A stretch of DNA of 64,000 bases from Shewanella denitrificans OS217. GTDB taxonomy: Bacteria > Pseudomonadota > Gammaproteobacteria > Enterobacterales > Shewanellaceae. The notes under the pieces are model-generated. The model was not told where the DNA came from and made no database searches. It was given only the letters and a program-made list of their open reading frames with translations. Shown here piece by piece: positions 26,842 to 35,750 of this stretch (the first letter of the stretch is position 1; each line of letters opens with the position of its first letter). The position numbers and the translations under genes were made by a program. The stretch is from contig NC_007954.1 of assembly GCF_000013765.1 (NCBI RefSeq), positions 3,224,001-3,288,000 of the forward strand, written 5' to 3'.

Positions 26842-27132
26842 CTACCGGACCGTTTTTTTATCTAAAAGTATAGCGTCAGGTCGCCCAAAGTCTTGATCTA
26901 GCTGAGTACACTCTATCACTTCTTTGATGTATACATCGTCATCCGCAGTTTGCACTTTACTGGCTATTAACTTCGCCACTTCTTGTACATACAGCTTTTC
27001 ATGCCAGCGATAAAAACCAATCTCATGGCCAAAACTGGTTTTCAAGTAACACTTATAGTCAACAGCCCCTTCTTCCTCAGCATGGAGATTAAAGGCCAAA
27101 AGCAGTAATACTGCCATCATATATGTCTTCAT
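26842..27132 (-). CDS. tapY2: TapY2-like type IV pilus-associated protein
   Basis: A 96-residue exported protein: signal peptide (MKTYMMAVLLLLAFNLHAEE) and a small mature domain with two cysteines (DYKCYL and VIECTQ) likely to form a disulfide. It matches the TapY2 family found after pilE in Shewanella and Aeromonas; function is unsettled. The ATG overlaps the pilE stop (TAATG), suggesting translational coupling. Last gene of the pilVWXY1E-tapY2 operon. Confidence 0.75.
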   Translation of the reverse strand: MKTYMMAVLLLLAFNLHAEEEGAVDYKCYLKTSFGHEIGFYRWHEKLYVQEVAKLIASKVQTADDDVYIKEVIECTQLDQDFGRPDAILLDKKTVR

Positions 27133-27521
27133 TACCAACACTCCGTAGGGCTCTTAACCCCGGCTGATGTTAAAGAAATTGTCGCACAAGCCGTATCTCG
27201 ACTGGCTTGAACACCAAGAGCTGTGGCGGTGACAGTGTAATCCCCCGCCACCACTGCCGTATCAATCTGATACAGACGATTATCCACAACAAAGGGATCC
27301 GCCGGTAAGCCAAGTTTGGTCATATCGGTTTCAAAGCTGCGGTTATCTAAGTAAAACTGTTCCTGCAAATTAGCAACTCGCATGATACCGGCAACCGCAT
27401 CCCCTCTCGCTCCCCTAGCTATGTATTCCACGTAGCTAGGATAAACAAGTGTGCTTAGTAGCCCCATAACGACCACGACCACCATTAGCTCGACCAAACT
27501 GAAGCCTAAGTTCCTTTTCAT
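27132..27521 (-). CDS. pilE: Type IV minor pilin PilE
   Basis: A 129-residue prepilin with short leader MKRNLG|FSLVELMVVVVVMG, cleavage before Phe and +5 Glu. After the N-terminal helix comes YPSYVEYIARGARGDAVAGIMRVANLQEQFYLDNRSF, typical of PilE. Two C-terminal cysteines (DTACA, TECW) could form the D-loop disulfide. I chose the ATG at 27521, four bases after the pilY1 stop; a GTG upstream would overlap pilY1. Incorporated with PilV, W, X and PilY1 at the pilus tip. Confidence 0.88.
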   Translation of the reverse strand: MKRNLGFSLVELMVVVVVMGLLSTLVYPSYVEYIARGARGDAVAGIMRVANLQEQFYLDNRSFETDMTKLGLPADPFVVDNRLYQIDTAVVAGDYTVTATALGVQASRDTACATISLTSAGVKSPTECW

Positions 27522-27525
27522 TGCC

Positions 27526-30500
27526 TTACTCACTCACATGGTAATAAATTTTATTGGTTTGCAAACCATCACCAACACAATTTTCAACACAATCTTCTGG
27601 ATCATCCTCGGGATCAGGATCTTTCTTCACCATATCATCACCAGCATCCCCAATACCGATAAGGTACATATATTTCTTACCGCCAGGAGGAATAACTAGC
27701 TGTGGAGTATCAGGAACTCGCTCCCCCATCTCAAAATAGGTTTGGGTGTAGGAGCGAGTGCCTTTATGAAGATCAAATCCATACAGACGCCCCACCCCAG
27801 CTACCAAGCATTGATTGGATGAAGAACTGTCACCAGGAACATAAGAAGTAAAAAACACTCGCCCCCTAATGATAGCCGCCGCCGAAAGGCTCTTTTCACC
27901 TAGGCTGCCAAAGGCATAATACCAACCCCGTTTAGCACCAAAGGCTAAGTTTTGTGCTTCACCTACGGGTGGCGCCGAAGTGACATCATACAAATCATCC
28001 TTAGTGAGCACGACCGGGATTTCATTACCCGTAGTGCCATTAAATGATTTAGACGATACGTTCCTGTCCTGCAGAGTGAAAAACATATCCGTACGGCCCT
28101 TGTCTGAAGGGTGTGGTCTGTTGCCTGAACCTATGACTACCGCATCGTAAGGAATATTCTGATGACTAATAACTGTGGTGCTTTGCCCCTGTGCATCCGT
28201 GGTGGTGACTTGGGCAATATTGGTAAACACTGTCTTAGCTACTGTTGCCTCGGCAAAGAAACGTCTATCTGTTGCAACCGAGCTGCCACCTAAGCTTGCA
28301 AACTTAAAGGCTGTCCATGGCCTGGTTGAATCACTAGGATTTGCGCTAGGCATATCGATACGCCACACGTTAGCCCCAGTATCGGTTAGATAAATTCTAT
28401 CGGTTAACCTGTCGTTGTTGCTATCCAGTAACGCCACACTATTGGGCACACTGTCGGTTATACCTGGCAACTTAGTCGCATTACTTCCTGAGGAGGTTCC
28501 AAAGGCATGCACTAAAGCCCCTGTTTCGGCATCCAGCACAAAAGCGCCGCGTCCATTGCTGTCATCAGTCCCCACAGCCGCGCCATCTTTGGTCGCTGGA
28601 GAATAACCCGCGCCAACGATCAATACAGGCTTAGCAGAACCTGCATCTGCATTGCCCGTTGGCCAGCCAGGAATAAAGGCGATAACAGGTTTAGCCCAGG
28701 TTTGCCCCAATTCAGACATGCCTGCTGAGTTAGCATCGACCTTCCACATAAAACTCGGATTATCGGGGTTGGTGATATCAATGGCATAGTATGATTTCCC
28801 ACCACGGCGCATGCCAACGAATAACCAGGCTTTTTCTATACTGCCACTGGCGCTGCGTTTCACATAAGCGACAGGAGAGCTGTCCATACCGTACACAGAA
28901 TGTACACCACTGGGCACATTGGCTTTTAATGGGCGTATGTTTGGCAATAACTCATAGGGCATGAAAGCCCATGACTCTGTAACTGTGGTTCCTGCATCTT
29001 TAAACATGTGCAAGAAACCATGGTTAGTGCCTAAAATGACCCGAATATCCGGAGTACTCTCACTACCAAAGTTAAGCGCTAGGGGTTTTGAGTGCAGAGG
29101 GTCCCCCATGATGTCACGGCGGTTTTCAGTGCGATTATTGTTGGCATTATCATCATCGACATCAGCCCCCTTCAGCCAATCAAAATGCGCATCCAAACTG
29201 GTTTCATCGACACCAATATAAGTGGCAAGATTGGCGTTACCACCTGCGACCGTTGCCGCAGCAGACTTAGTTAAACTGACCAAACCACCGCTAAGGTTAG
29301 AGAGTATTTTACGGTTAGCCGTTTGGCGTAAGGCTTCTGCCGTGCCACCTATGGTGACATCGTTGCCATCACCGCCATCACTGGAAGAAGCACAAATTGC
29401 ACTCGAGGTCCAAAATGAGCAAGCTGAGGACTTGATATTACCATCACTGCCAATGGCTTCGACACTCTTACTGTCTATTATTTTACCGCCGCTGGTGACC
29501 TTGAACTTCTTCAAATTACCCGACCAACGTGGCCCCCTATTGGGTAAAAACATGGCGTAATAAACTGAGTCGAAGGTTTCAGTTCTATCGAAGTTATTAC
29601 TGGCAATTGAAGGTGAAGTAAAACTGGCGTTAACCTCTAGAATATCGGTAAACACTTGTTGCAGCGCAGCCTGTAGTTGAGCAGCGCCTTTAGCTGCGAA
29701 GTATTTGCCGCCACCAAGTTCTGCGGTTTTAATTAATAGAGGCGCGGCGTCTGCTGCTCCATCACTAAAACCTATGGTGAAGGTTTTTACCTTCTGTTCG
29801 CCCACTAAGTTAGCGTTGACATCGTTGTTATTCATCCACTGAGCTAAATTAGGTAAATAGCTGCTGAAATTAGGATTAGTGTTTTTGTATGCAGTTTGAT
29901 CTGCATTAGGCAATGCCTTCACAAGATTATTGGCATTTTGGTCTAAGGTGGGCACACCATCGGTAATATACACCACATAAGCAAGATTCTGGCACTCCTT
30001 AAATGGACTGATGTATTTTCCTGACTGCTCTATGGATGTATCCCTTGGCGGGGTGTTAGGCGTATAACTGTAACCACTGGGTTTCTTGTCTTTATTACCA
30101 AAGGTGAGTGTTTTGCCGCCAAAATATTGCTGCACTTCATATAAGGTTTCACACAATGGGGTGTTAGTTTCAGGATCTAAGCCCGCTACAGTGTTCAGCA
30201 AAGCGAGTTTGTTTGCTTCTGTCATGGTTTTGATCCCTGACACTATGCGTCCGCCATCGGCATCACCTTCACTAAACGCATTAATGTTAAACACGGTTAG
30301 GCCAAAATCGACACTTGGGGTGGTCACTATGGTGTTTTTGATCACTTCCTTGGCAATATCTAACCGACTCTTAGGAACGTTAGCTTGATCGCCATGATAC
30401 CAACGAAGATAGTTATCAGTATAAAGTGTTAATGCTTTACCGGTACCGAAGCCCGTTTGCTTGGCTTTAATAATAGCGGCATCAATTTGTGCCTGAGTAG

Positions 30501-31098
30501 AGCTTGCCGAAATAGGAGTATAACGGATTGGGTTTTGCTTATTACCTGCACTGTCGACTGGAAAACCTGTGGGTTGACCTGGCGCATTTTTCCATTTTTT
30601 GGCTTCGATATCATCGAAACAATCGATCACAGTGACATTGGCGCCATTATTATCAGGAACCTCTTGCCAGGTGCCGTTCTGGCCAGAAAACGAATATTCA
30701 CGGAAAAAACCAGTAAACACCCCATAAGTATTCAAATAATTCCAAGAGGTTTCACAGCCGTTGATGTCACTTAAAAAACGGCGGCTCTCTGAGGGGCTAT
30801 CCGGTACTGGCATAGCCGTATTGTCTATGCCACCTTTAGTAAAATAAACCATACGCTCTTGCAGGGCATTGCCACTACCGACTGCGGGATAAATCACATT
30901 AGGATCGTAAAATGCCGTAGCATCGGGTTCCACTGTTCGCATCGAGCCTGAGTTATCAAAAATAATCATCACTTGGGGTCTGGCGCCCGAACGGGATGAA
31001 GACTCGAACACATACAACTCAGTATCATCGGCATGGCTAGTCGCAGCCCCCATAAGGACGGCGAAAAACACACTGAAGCCACAAATTCTTGTTAACAT
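27526..31098 (-). CDS. pilY1: Type IV pilus tip/assembly protein PilY1
   Basis: A 1190-residue exported protein (signal ending TSHA|DD). The N-terminal part holds a von Willebrand A domain with a MIDAS motif DNSGS (48-52, in VMIIFDNSGSM) and the later TDGVPTLDQNANN. The C-terminal half is the PilY1 beta-propeller with a calcium-binding-type loop DSNNDRLTDRIYLTD. PilY1 sits at the pilus tip with the minor pilins, acts in pilus extension and adhesion, and can sense surface contact. Full length, no disruption. Lies between pilX and pilE. Confidence 0.93.
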   Translation of the reverse strand: MLTRICGFSVFFAVLMGAATSHADDTELYVFESSSRSGARPQVMIIFDNSGSMRTVEPDATAFYDPNVIYPAVGSGNALQERMVYFTKGGIDNTAMPVPDSPSESRRFLSDINGCETSWNYLNTYGVFTGFFREYSFSGQNGTWQEVPDNNGANVTVIDCFDDIEAKKWKNAPGQPTGFPVDSAGNKQNPIRYTPISASSTQAQIDAAIIKAKQTGFGTGKALTLYTDNYLRWYHGDQANVPKSRLDIAKEVIKNTIVTTPSVDFGLTVFNINAFSEGDADGGRIVSGIKTMTEANKLALLNTVAGLDPETNTPLCETLYEVQQYFGGKTLTFGNKDKKPSGYSYTPNTPPRDTSIEQSGKYISPFKECQNLAYVVYITDGVPTLDQNANNLVKALPNADQTAYKNTNPNFSSYLPNLAQWMNNNDVNANLVGEQKVKTFTIGFSDGAADAAPLLIKTAELGGGKYFAAKGAAQLQAALQQVFTDILEVNASFTSPSIASNNFDRTETFDSVYYAMFLPNRGPRWSGNLKKFKVTSGGKIIDSKSVEAIGSDGNIKSSACSFWTSSAICASSSDGGDGNDVTIGGTAEALRQTANRKILSNLSGGLVSLTKSAAATVAGGNANLATYIGVDETSLDAHFDWLKGADVDDDNANNNRTENRRDIMGDPLHSKPLALNFGSESTPDIRVILGTNHGFLHMFKDAGTTVTESWAFMPYELLPNIRPLKANVPSGVHSVYGMDSSPVAYVKRSASGSIEKAWLFVGMRRGGKSYYAIDITNPDNPSFMWKVDANSAGMSELGQTWAKPVIAFIPGWPTGNADAGSAKPVLIVGAGYSPATKDGAAVGTDDSNGRGAFVLDAETGALVHAFGTSSGSNATKLPGITDSVPNSVALLDSNNDRLTDRIYLTDTGANVWRIDMPSANPSDSTRPWTAFKFASLGGSSVATDRRFFAEATVAKTVFTNIAQVTTTDAQGQSTTVISHQNIPYDAVVIGSGNRPHPSDKGRTDMFFTLQDRNVSSKSFNGTTGNEIPVVLTKDDLYDVTSAPPVGEAQNLAFGAKRGWYYAFGSLGEKSLSAAAIIRGRVFFTSYVPGDSSSSNQCLVAGVGRLYGFDLHKGTRSYTQTYFEMGERVPDTPQLVIPPGGKKYMYLIGIGDAGDDMVKKDPDPEDDPEDCVENCVGDGLQTNKIYYHVSE

Positions 31099-31107
31099 GG
31101 TAACCCC

Positions 31108-31536
31108 CTAAGGTAATACCTCTTGTTCAACACCTGCCACTATGATGAGTTGACCTAAATCATTTCGACCAAAACGGCTAGCACTGGAAATTTCAATTCT
31201 TCTACAACGTATATCGACACTGTTTGCTTTGGTCGTTCTTTGACAGTCAACATCGGCTGCAACCAAAGGTGTTAAGGTATTCGTCACCCCAAGCTCTGCA
31301 TCGACCACTGACGCTGGAGCCACCATATTAACCATTAGGGCACTTTGTTGTGCCACCACTCTATCCTGAGATCCCTTAGCACTCATCATAGCTTCCATGC
31401 GCTCACTACCCGCTCCCGCCATACGCAATGACTGGGTTGAGTTAACCGCCAGCGCTACCCCAATGATCGTCATCAAAAGCAGTATGATTAACGAAAAGAA
31501 AAGCACTATGCCTTGCTGCTTCTTGTAAGATTTCAT
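31108..31536 (-). CDS. pilX: Type IV minor pilin PilX
   Basis: A 142-residue protein with a basic start (MKSYKKQQG) and a PilX_N-type hydrophobic helix IVLFFSLIILLLMTIIGVALAVNSTQ. As in many PilX/GspK-like proteins the +5 Glu is absent (Phe instead). NSTQSLRMAGAGSERMEAM is the usual following segment. Located between pilW and pilY1, 9 bases before the latter. Confidence 0.88.
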   Translation of the reverse strand: MKSYKKQQGIVLFFSLIILLLMTIIGVALAVNSTQSLRMAGAGSERMEAMMSAKGSQDRVVAQQSALMVNMVAPASVVDAELGVTNTLTPLVAADVDCQRTTKANSVDIRCRRIEISSASRFGRNDLGQLIIVAGVEQEVLP

Positions 31537-31598
31537 TTGTAAACCTTATTTACTGTTTACCTATAATTAACTCTGTTGCAAAAACAATACGTTAAGCA

Positions 31599-32570
31599 TT
31601 AGTTTCTGATGAGCACAGGGTTCTCTAGCACGATTGTGGTGGATACGACCTTGCGCCGATAATGATCATTGAAACCGCTGAGGGTTTTATCACCCAATTT
31701 GTAGGTCACATCATTGGTATAATTCTTATCTTCCTGAATTGAGCGCACTAATAAAAATACTTTCAGTGACACTAATCGTTGAAATAACTGATTGTCCCAC
31801 ATTAAATCTGTGACATTTTGCACTGGCATATAGCTGTCTGCAGTATCATCACCATCATTGTCAAAGCCATAGAGAATTCGCATGTTTTCTATGCCTTCAA
31901 CCAATTGTTCTTCGTTGTTCATGCCATTACCGATAGAGAGATTTTTGCGTCTGAGTACCGGAATAGTACCGTCATTGTTAATAAAATAAATATGATGCTG
32001 ATATTCCCAAACTCGGCTATTAGCAATAGCGGGGACGGCTGCGCTACCATCAAAAAATGTCAGTTGATCTGACGTCACAGCAGCATAATAACGGCTGACC
32101 GTAGTTGCCAAGGTTGAAGGACCAATCAAACGTTTTAATTGAATAACATCCGTATTAGTTTTAGCAGTAAAACAGGGGAAATTACCCGCACCGACGCCTT
32201 GTTCAAACCCCCAAAGCACCCTAAAGTGAGCCGGCTGATTATTAGGGAAGCTGGCATTATTGATGCCAGCACCTACACAATCATTTGCCACAGGGGTTGC
32301 CGATATGCTGGTGTTTCCCGTAGTGAGACCCGTACCCGTTATATCCCCCATAAAACCCAGCTGACTTAAATCACGCTCCATTAATGCCAAGGCGATGCGT
32401 CCATTCTCTTGCAACTGGCTAAATTGACTCGTGGTAGTCACATTGGTTGATGACATGTTAAACATGGTAAATATGCCCAAGGTTAAAAATAGGCTAATTA
32501 CCATAGACACCATCAACTCAACTAATGAGAAGCCCAATTGCTTAACTTGGATCACGTTTATGAACCTCAT
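31599..32570 (-). CDS. pilW: Type IV minor pilin PilW
   Basis: A 323-residue prepilin with leader ending QLG|FSLVELMVSMVISLFLTLG (cleavage after Gly13, +5 Glu18). The SQLQENGRIALALMERDLSQLGFMG segment after the helix is typical of PilW/GspJ-like proteins. The start codon directly follows the pilV stop (TAG-ATG). Function: minor pilin in the tip/priming complex. Confidence 0.9.
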   Translation of the reverse strand: MRFINVIQVKQLGFSLVELMVSMVISLFLTLGIFTMFNMSSTNVTTTSQFSQLQENGRIALALMERDLSQLGFMGDITGTGLTTGNTSISATPVANDCVGAGINNASFPNNQPAHFRVLWGFEQGVGAGNFPCFTAKTNTDVIQLKRLIGPSTLATTVSRYYAAVTSDQLTFFDGSAAVPAIANSRVWEYQHHIYFINNDGTIPVLRRKNLSIGNGMNNEEQLVEGIENMRILYGFDNDGDDTADSYMPVQNVTDLMWDNQLFQRLVSLKVFLLVRSIQEDKNYTNDVTYKLGDKTLSGFNDHYRRKVVSTTIVLENPVLIRN

Positions 32571-33125
32571 CTAAATAATCACAGTATTGATAGCTAGTGT
32601 GCGACGCCTATCATTAGCGGCTCCACATCCAGTCACAAAATTATCAGCATTCCCTACTGCGCCATCAGATGTTTTTCTTACTCCTCGCCAACTGATAACC
32701 ACTAAAACGTCAGTTCCAACCACGCGAATACATGCTGTCGCGGTATCTAGCCCACCTACATTAGCCCCCGAAACAGAGGTTTCATTTTCACCGGCGAAAG
32801 ATCGCTCCCATTGAAATAAATCCCAGGCCCGTGTCTCAGCCGTTGTACATAAATCAACGACACCTATACCCACATCACAAGCCTTAGCTCCTGTCACAGA
32901 GCTACCTGTATAAGTCCCAGCATAATTGGCTAACTCACTGTTATTGAGGCGCATACGGCTAATAATATTGTGCACATAATAAGTGGCTTGAGTTTGCTGA
33001 AATGACTCGAAGCTCCCCTGTTTGGCAATGATGTGCAGATTAAAAATGCCAATAAGCCCGATCAAGAGTATGACGAGTGAAACTAAAACCTCAATCAGAG
33101 AAAAACCCTGTACACTTTTTGACAT
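32571..33125 (-). CDS. pilV: Type IV minor pilin PilV
   Basis: A 184-residue prepilin with leader MSKSVQG|FSLIEVLVSLVILLIGLIG (+5 Glu12) followed by QATYYVHNIISRMRLNN, as in PilV/GspI-type pilins. It is the first gene of the pilVWXY1E-tapY2 operon; in Pseudomonas a fimU gene precedes pilV, whereas here the FimT/U-like genes are at the other end in opposite orientation. Upstream lies a MITE-like element (33292-33557), 167 bases away. Confidence 0.88.
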   Translation of the reverse strand: MSKSVQGFSLIEVLVSLVILLIGLIGIFNLHIIAKQGSFESFQQTQATYYVHNIISRMRLNNSELANYAGTYTGSSVTGAKACDVGIGVVDLCTTAETRAWDLFQWERSFAGENETSVSGANVGGLDTATACIRVVGTDVLVVISWRGVRKTSDGAVGNADNFVTGCGAANDRRRTLAINTVII

Positions 33126-33291
33126 ACCGTCAAACCCCCTTCGCTTGCCATTTTTTTGACTTTAATATCCGAGATTAAGTCTTCAAAATCTGATGCTTAC
33201 ACCTAAAATAACGACTAACAATTAATCATAGTGCATATACAGTTAAGCAGCTAGGAACATTAGCGTCTATAAAAGTAACTTAATATACTAA

Positions 33292-33557
33292 ATACCAATC
33301 CGCATAAATATATGCTCATTCAGCGAGTGTTATAAGGGAGGGTAGGCAAGGCGGCCGATGGAAGGCCTATCGGGATAAGTCGACTTCGGGCAACACAGCA
33401 TACACCCCTTATAAACTCGCCCTGCGGGAGCTTGTCAGCAGCCCGACTACTGCGCCAAATTGTCTCGCCATAGCACCACTATGACGTCACCAATTTGGCT
33501 GGTTTTAGAACTGCTGACATAGCTCTGAACTGATCAGATATTTATAAGGATTGGTAT
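33292..33557. mobile_element. 266-bp MITE-like element with inverted ends
   Basis: The ends ATACCAATCC (33292-33301) and GGATTGGTAT (33548-33557) are perfect 10-bp inverted repeats and extend imperfectly inward (GCATAAATAT / ATATTTATAA). The interior contains no convincing gene and several internal palindromic stretches. This kind of TACCAATCC-ended repeat is familiar from Shewanella intergenic regions, but copy number cannot be seen here. No clear target duplication beyond a possible TA. It is unrelated to the MITE at 1587. Confidence 0.65.
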
Positions 33558-33581
33558 AAGTCTTTAGCGTGTATTCCAGCC

Positions 33582-33623
33582 AAAAAAAAACATTCAACAT
33601 AGGCATTAGCTAGTTGAATGTTT
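33582..33623 (-). terminator. Terminator of the ispH transcript
   Basis: AACATTCAAC / GTTGAATGTT with a 14-base loop, followed on the minus strand by nine T's. It lies 40 bases past the ispH stop. Confidence 0.8.
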
Positions 33624-33661
33624 CTATTGGATTTTATTTGGATTATTTAAACTAAGAACAA

Positions 33662-34621
33662 TTACCTGAGTTCAGCAGGCACGGCAAATACGGTATCTTC
33701 CTTGCGCCCTTCAATCTCTGTTACCACACTTGGTGCTATTGCCGCGATAGCCTCGATGACCTGCTGCACTAATATTTCAGGCGCTGACGCTCCTGCTGTA
33801 ACAGCGACTCGAGTCACACCGGTAAACCAGTCAAGTTCCACATCGGCAGCGGTATCTACTAAATAGGCTTGAGTGCCGCTTTTAATCGCCAGCTCACGCA
33901 AACGATTAGAATTAGAGCTATTTTGAGAGCCGACAACAATCAGTAAATCCACATCCGCAGCCATGTTTCTTACTGCATCTTGACGATTTTGAGTGGCATA
34001 ACAGATATCGTCTTTACGCGGACCCTCAATAGAAGGAAACTTCTGCTGTAACGCAGCAATGATGTCCAGAGTATCGTCCACTGAAAGCGTGGTTTGAGTC
34101 ACAAAGCAAAGGTTGTCGGGATTTTTTACCTTAAGCTTAGCCACGTCTTCAGGAGACTCAATTAAATAAACGCCGCCGTTAGGGTTATCATACTGCCCCA
34201 TGGTGCCTTCGACTTCTGGGTGACCTTCGTGGCCAATCAAGATGCATTCAATTGCCTTACGGCTCGCCCGGGTCACTTGTAAGTGCACCTTAGTGACCAA
34301 TGGACAGGTTGCATCGAAGACTTTTAAGCCTCTGTCTTTGGCTTCTTTGCGTACGGCTTGGGACACACCATGAGCGCTGAAAATTACTATGCTATTGTCT
34401 GGCACTTGTTCAAGCTCATCGACAAATAAGGCACCGCGTTGCTTTAAGTTATCCACCACGTAACGATTATGCACCACTTCATGGCGCACATAAATCGGCG
34501 GCTCAAACAGTTCTAGTGCGCGCTCGACTATGCTGATGGCTCTATCCACACCTGCGCAGAAGCCACGAGGATTGGCCAGTAAAATATTAAGCTCTGGGCT
34601 TGTAGGATCCATTTTCAACAT
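33662..34621 (-). CDS. ispH: 4-hydroxy-3-methylbut-2-enyl diphosphate reductase
   Basis: Last step of the MEP isoprenoid pathway, giving IPP and DMAPP; an iron-sulfur enzyme. The 319-residue protein has the three cluster cysteines in NPRGFCAGVDRA, FDATCPLVTKVH and DDICYATQNRQ, plus the TQTTLSVDDT block. The ATG at 34621 is chosen, four bases after the fkpB stop; an earlier in-frame start would lie inside fkpB. The lspA-fkpB-ispH order is the same as in E. coli. Confidence 0.96.
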   Translation of the reverse strand: MLKMDPTSPELNILLANPRGFCAGVDRAISIVERALELFEPPIYVRHEVVHNRYVVDNLKQRGALFVDELEQVPDNSIVIFSAHGVSQAVRKEAKDRGLKVFDATCPLVTKVHLQVTRASRKAIECILIGHEGHPEVEGTMGQYDNPNGGVYLIESPEDVAKLKVKNPDNLCFVTQTTLSVDDTLDIIAALQQKFPSIEGPRKDDICYATQNRQDAVRNMAADVDLLIVVGSQNSSNSNRLRELAIKSGTQAYLVDTAADVELDWFTGVTRVAVTAGASAPEILVQQVIEAIAAIAPSVVTEIEGRKEDTVFAVPAELR

Positions 34622-34625
34622 AGTG

Positions 34626-35051
34626 TTATTCCGCCAACAAGTTAACGACTTCGAGTTCAAAAGTTACTTTGCGTCCCGCCAAGGGGTGGTTTAAATCAAC
34701 GGTAATAGAGTCACCAGCGGTATCACGTACTATACCAGGGATTTCGCTGCCACCTGGGCCTGCAAAACTCACAATAACGCCGGCTTCTAATTCCATATCC
34801 GCAGGAAAACGGCTTCTGTCCATGTGATGAATGGCATCTGGATTTAATTCACCAAATGCATCCTTAGCTTCCAGGGTAAAGTTATGCTTATCCCCAGCGG
34901 CTAAGTTGATTAGTTGAGCCTCAAAGGCTGGGCTCAAGCTACCATCACCCAGATTTAACCGAGCGGGTTTGCCTGACGCCTTAGTGCTATCGGCAGTAGA
35001 GCCATCTTCAAGAAGGATATTCATATGGCATACTAAGGATTTTGCTATCAT
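34626..35051 (-). CDS. fkpB: FKBP-type peptidyl-prolyl isomerase FkpB (SlpA type)
   Basis: A 141-residue cytoplasmic PPIase/chaperone. DGSTADSTKASGKPARLNLGDGSLSPAFE and the C-terminal DSITVDLNHPLAGRKVTFELEV are those of SlpA/FkpB. The gap between FkpB and its relative SlyD (61755) is clear: no His-rich tail here. It lies between lspA and ispH. Confidence 0.93.
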   Translation of the reverse strand: MIAKSLVCHMNILLEDGSTADSTKASGKPARLNLGDGSLSPAFEAQLINLAAGDKHNFTLEAKDAFGELNPDAIHHMDRSRFPADMELEAGVIVSFAGPGGSEIPGIVRDTAGDSITVDLNHPLAGRKVTFELEVVNLLAE

Positions 35052-35136
35052 TTGCGCTACTCTACTTCTGTATAAAATTGTGACTATTAATGCAATGGCG
35101 AGACCATTGGATTCGATGCGGCATCATTGTGTTAGT

Positions 35137-35172
35137 AAAAAAAGTGCCAAACGATTTCGCTTGGCACCTTTT
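35137..35172 (-). terminator. Terminator after lspA
   Basis: GTGCCAA ... TTGGCAC with inner GCGAAATCG-type pairing, followed on the minus strand by seven T's. It separates lspA from fkpB-ispH. Confidence 0.75.
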
Positions 35173-35201
35173 CTTTAGCAATACACAGCAACCATTAACG
35201 A

Positions 35202-35750
35202 CTACTTCAAGCTATCTTGACTCACAACTGACGCCTTTTGGGGCTTAAATGAGTCCCAAATAATAAGCACAGCGCCAATAAAGATGGCTGAATCCGCTAT
35301 GTTAAAGGCAGGGAAATGATAGCTTTGCCAATAGAAATGGAGAAAATCCACTACATAGCCATGATATAGCCTATCGACTAAATTCCCCAATGCACCACCA
35401 ATAACCAGTGTAAAGGCTAAATTAGTACGCCACAAGGTATGTGACTGCTTACGCAGCCACAAGGTTAGCAAGGTACTAAAACCTAAGGCTATAACTGTGA
35501 AAAACCATCGTTGCCAACCACCCGCATCGCTTAAAAAGCTAAATGCTGCACCATAGTTGCGCACATAGGTGAAGTTGAAAAATGGCAGAAGCTGTACAGT
35601 TTCCGACAATTCAAAGTTAGCTAACACCCATAGTTTAGACAGTTGATCGGCCACAAAGGCAAACCCTGCTACCCAATACCAGCGTAAACCACTGTCTTTC
35701 CAGCTTACCGGTATCGTGCTCACTGGGCTTACTTTCTTAGGCGAATTCAC
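35202..35750 (-). CDS. lspA: Lipoprotein signal peptidase
   Basis: Inner-membrane aspartyl protease that cuts lipoprotein signal peptides before the lipidated Cys. Four hydrophobic segments; the two catalytic aspartates lie in GNLVDRLYHGYVVDF and FNIADSAIFIG. About 182 residues, slightly long at the N-terminus. The start is uncertain: I prefer a GTG at 35750, preceded by AAGGTGAG, overlapping the end of ileS; another GTG at 35765 is possible. Coupled to ileS as in E. coli. Confidence 0.92.
   Translation of the reverse strand: MNSPKKVSPVSTIPVSWKDSGLRWYWVAGFAFVADQLSKLWVLANFELSETVQLLPFFNFTYVRNYGAAFSFLSDAGGWQRWFFTVIALGFSTLLTLWLRKQSHTLWRTNLAFTLVIGGALGNLVDRLYHGYVVDFLHFYWQSYHFPAFNIADSAIFIGAVLIIWDSFKPQKASVVSQDSLK

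Noticed and set aside
29222..29560. Long plus-strand frame (112 codons) inside pilY1
   Set aside because: It is antisense to an intact 1190-codon gene with clear domains; no independent start signals.
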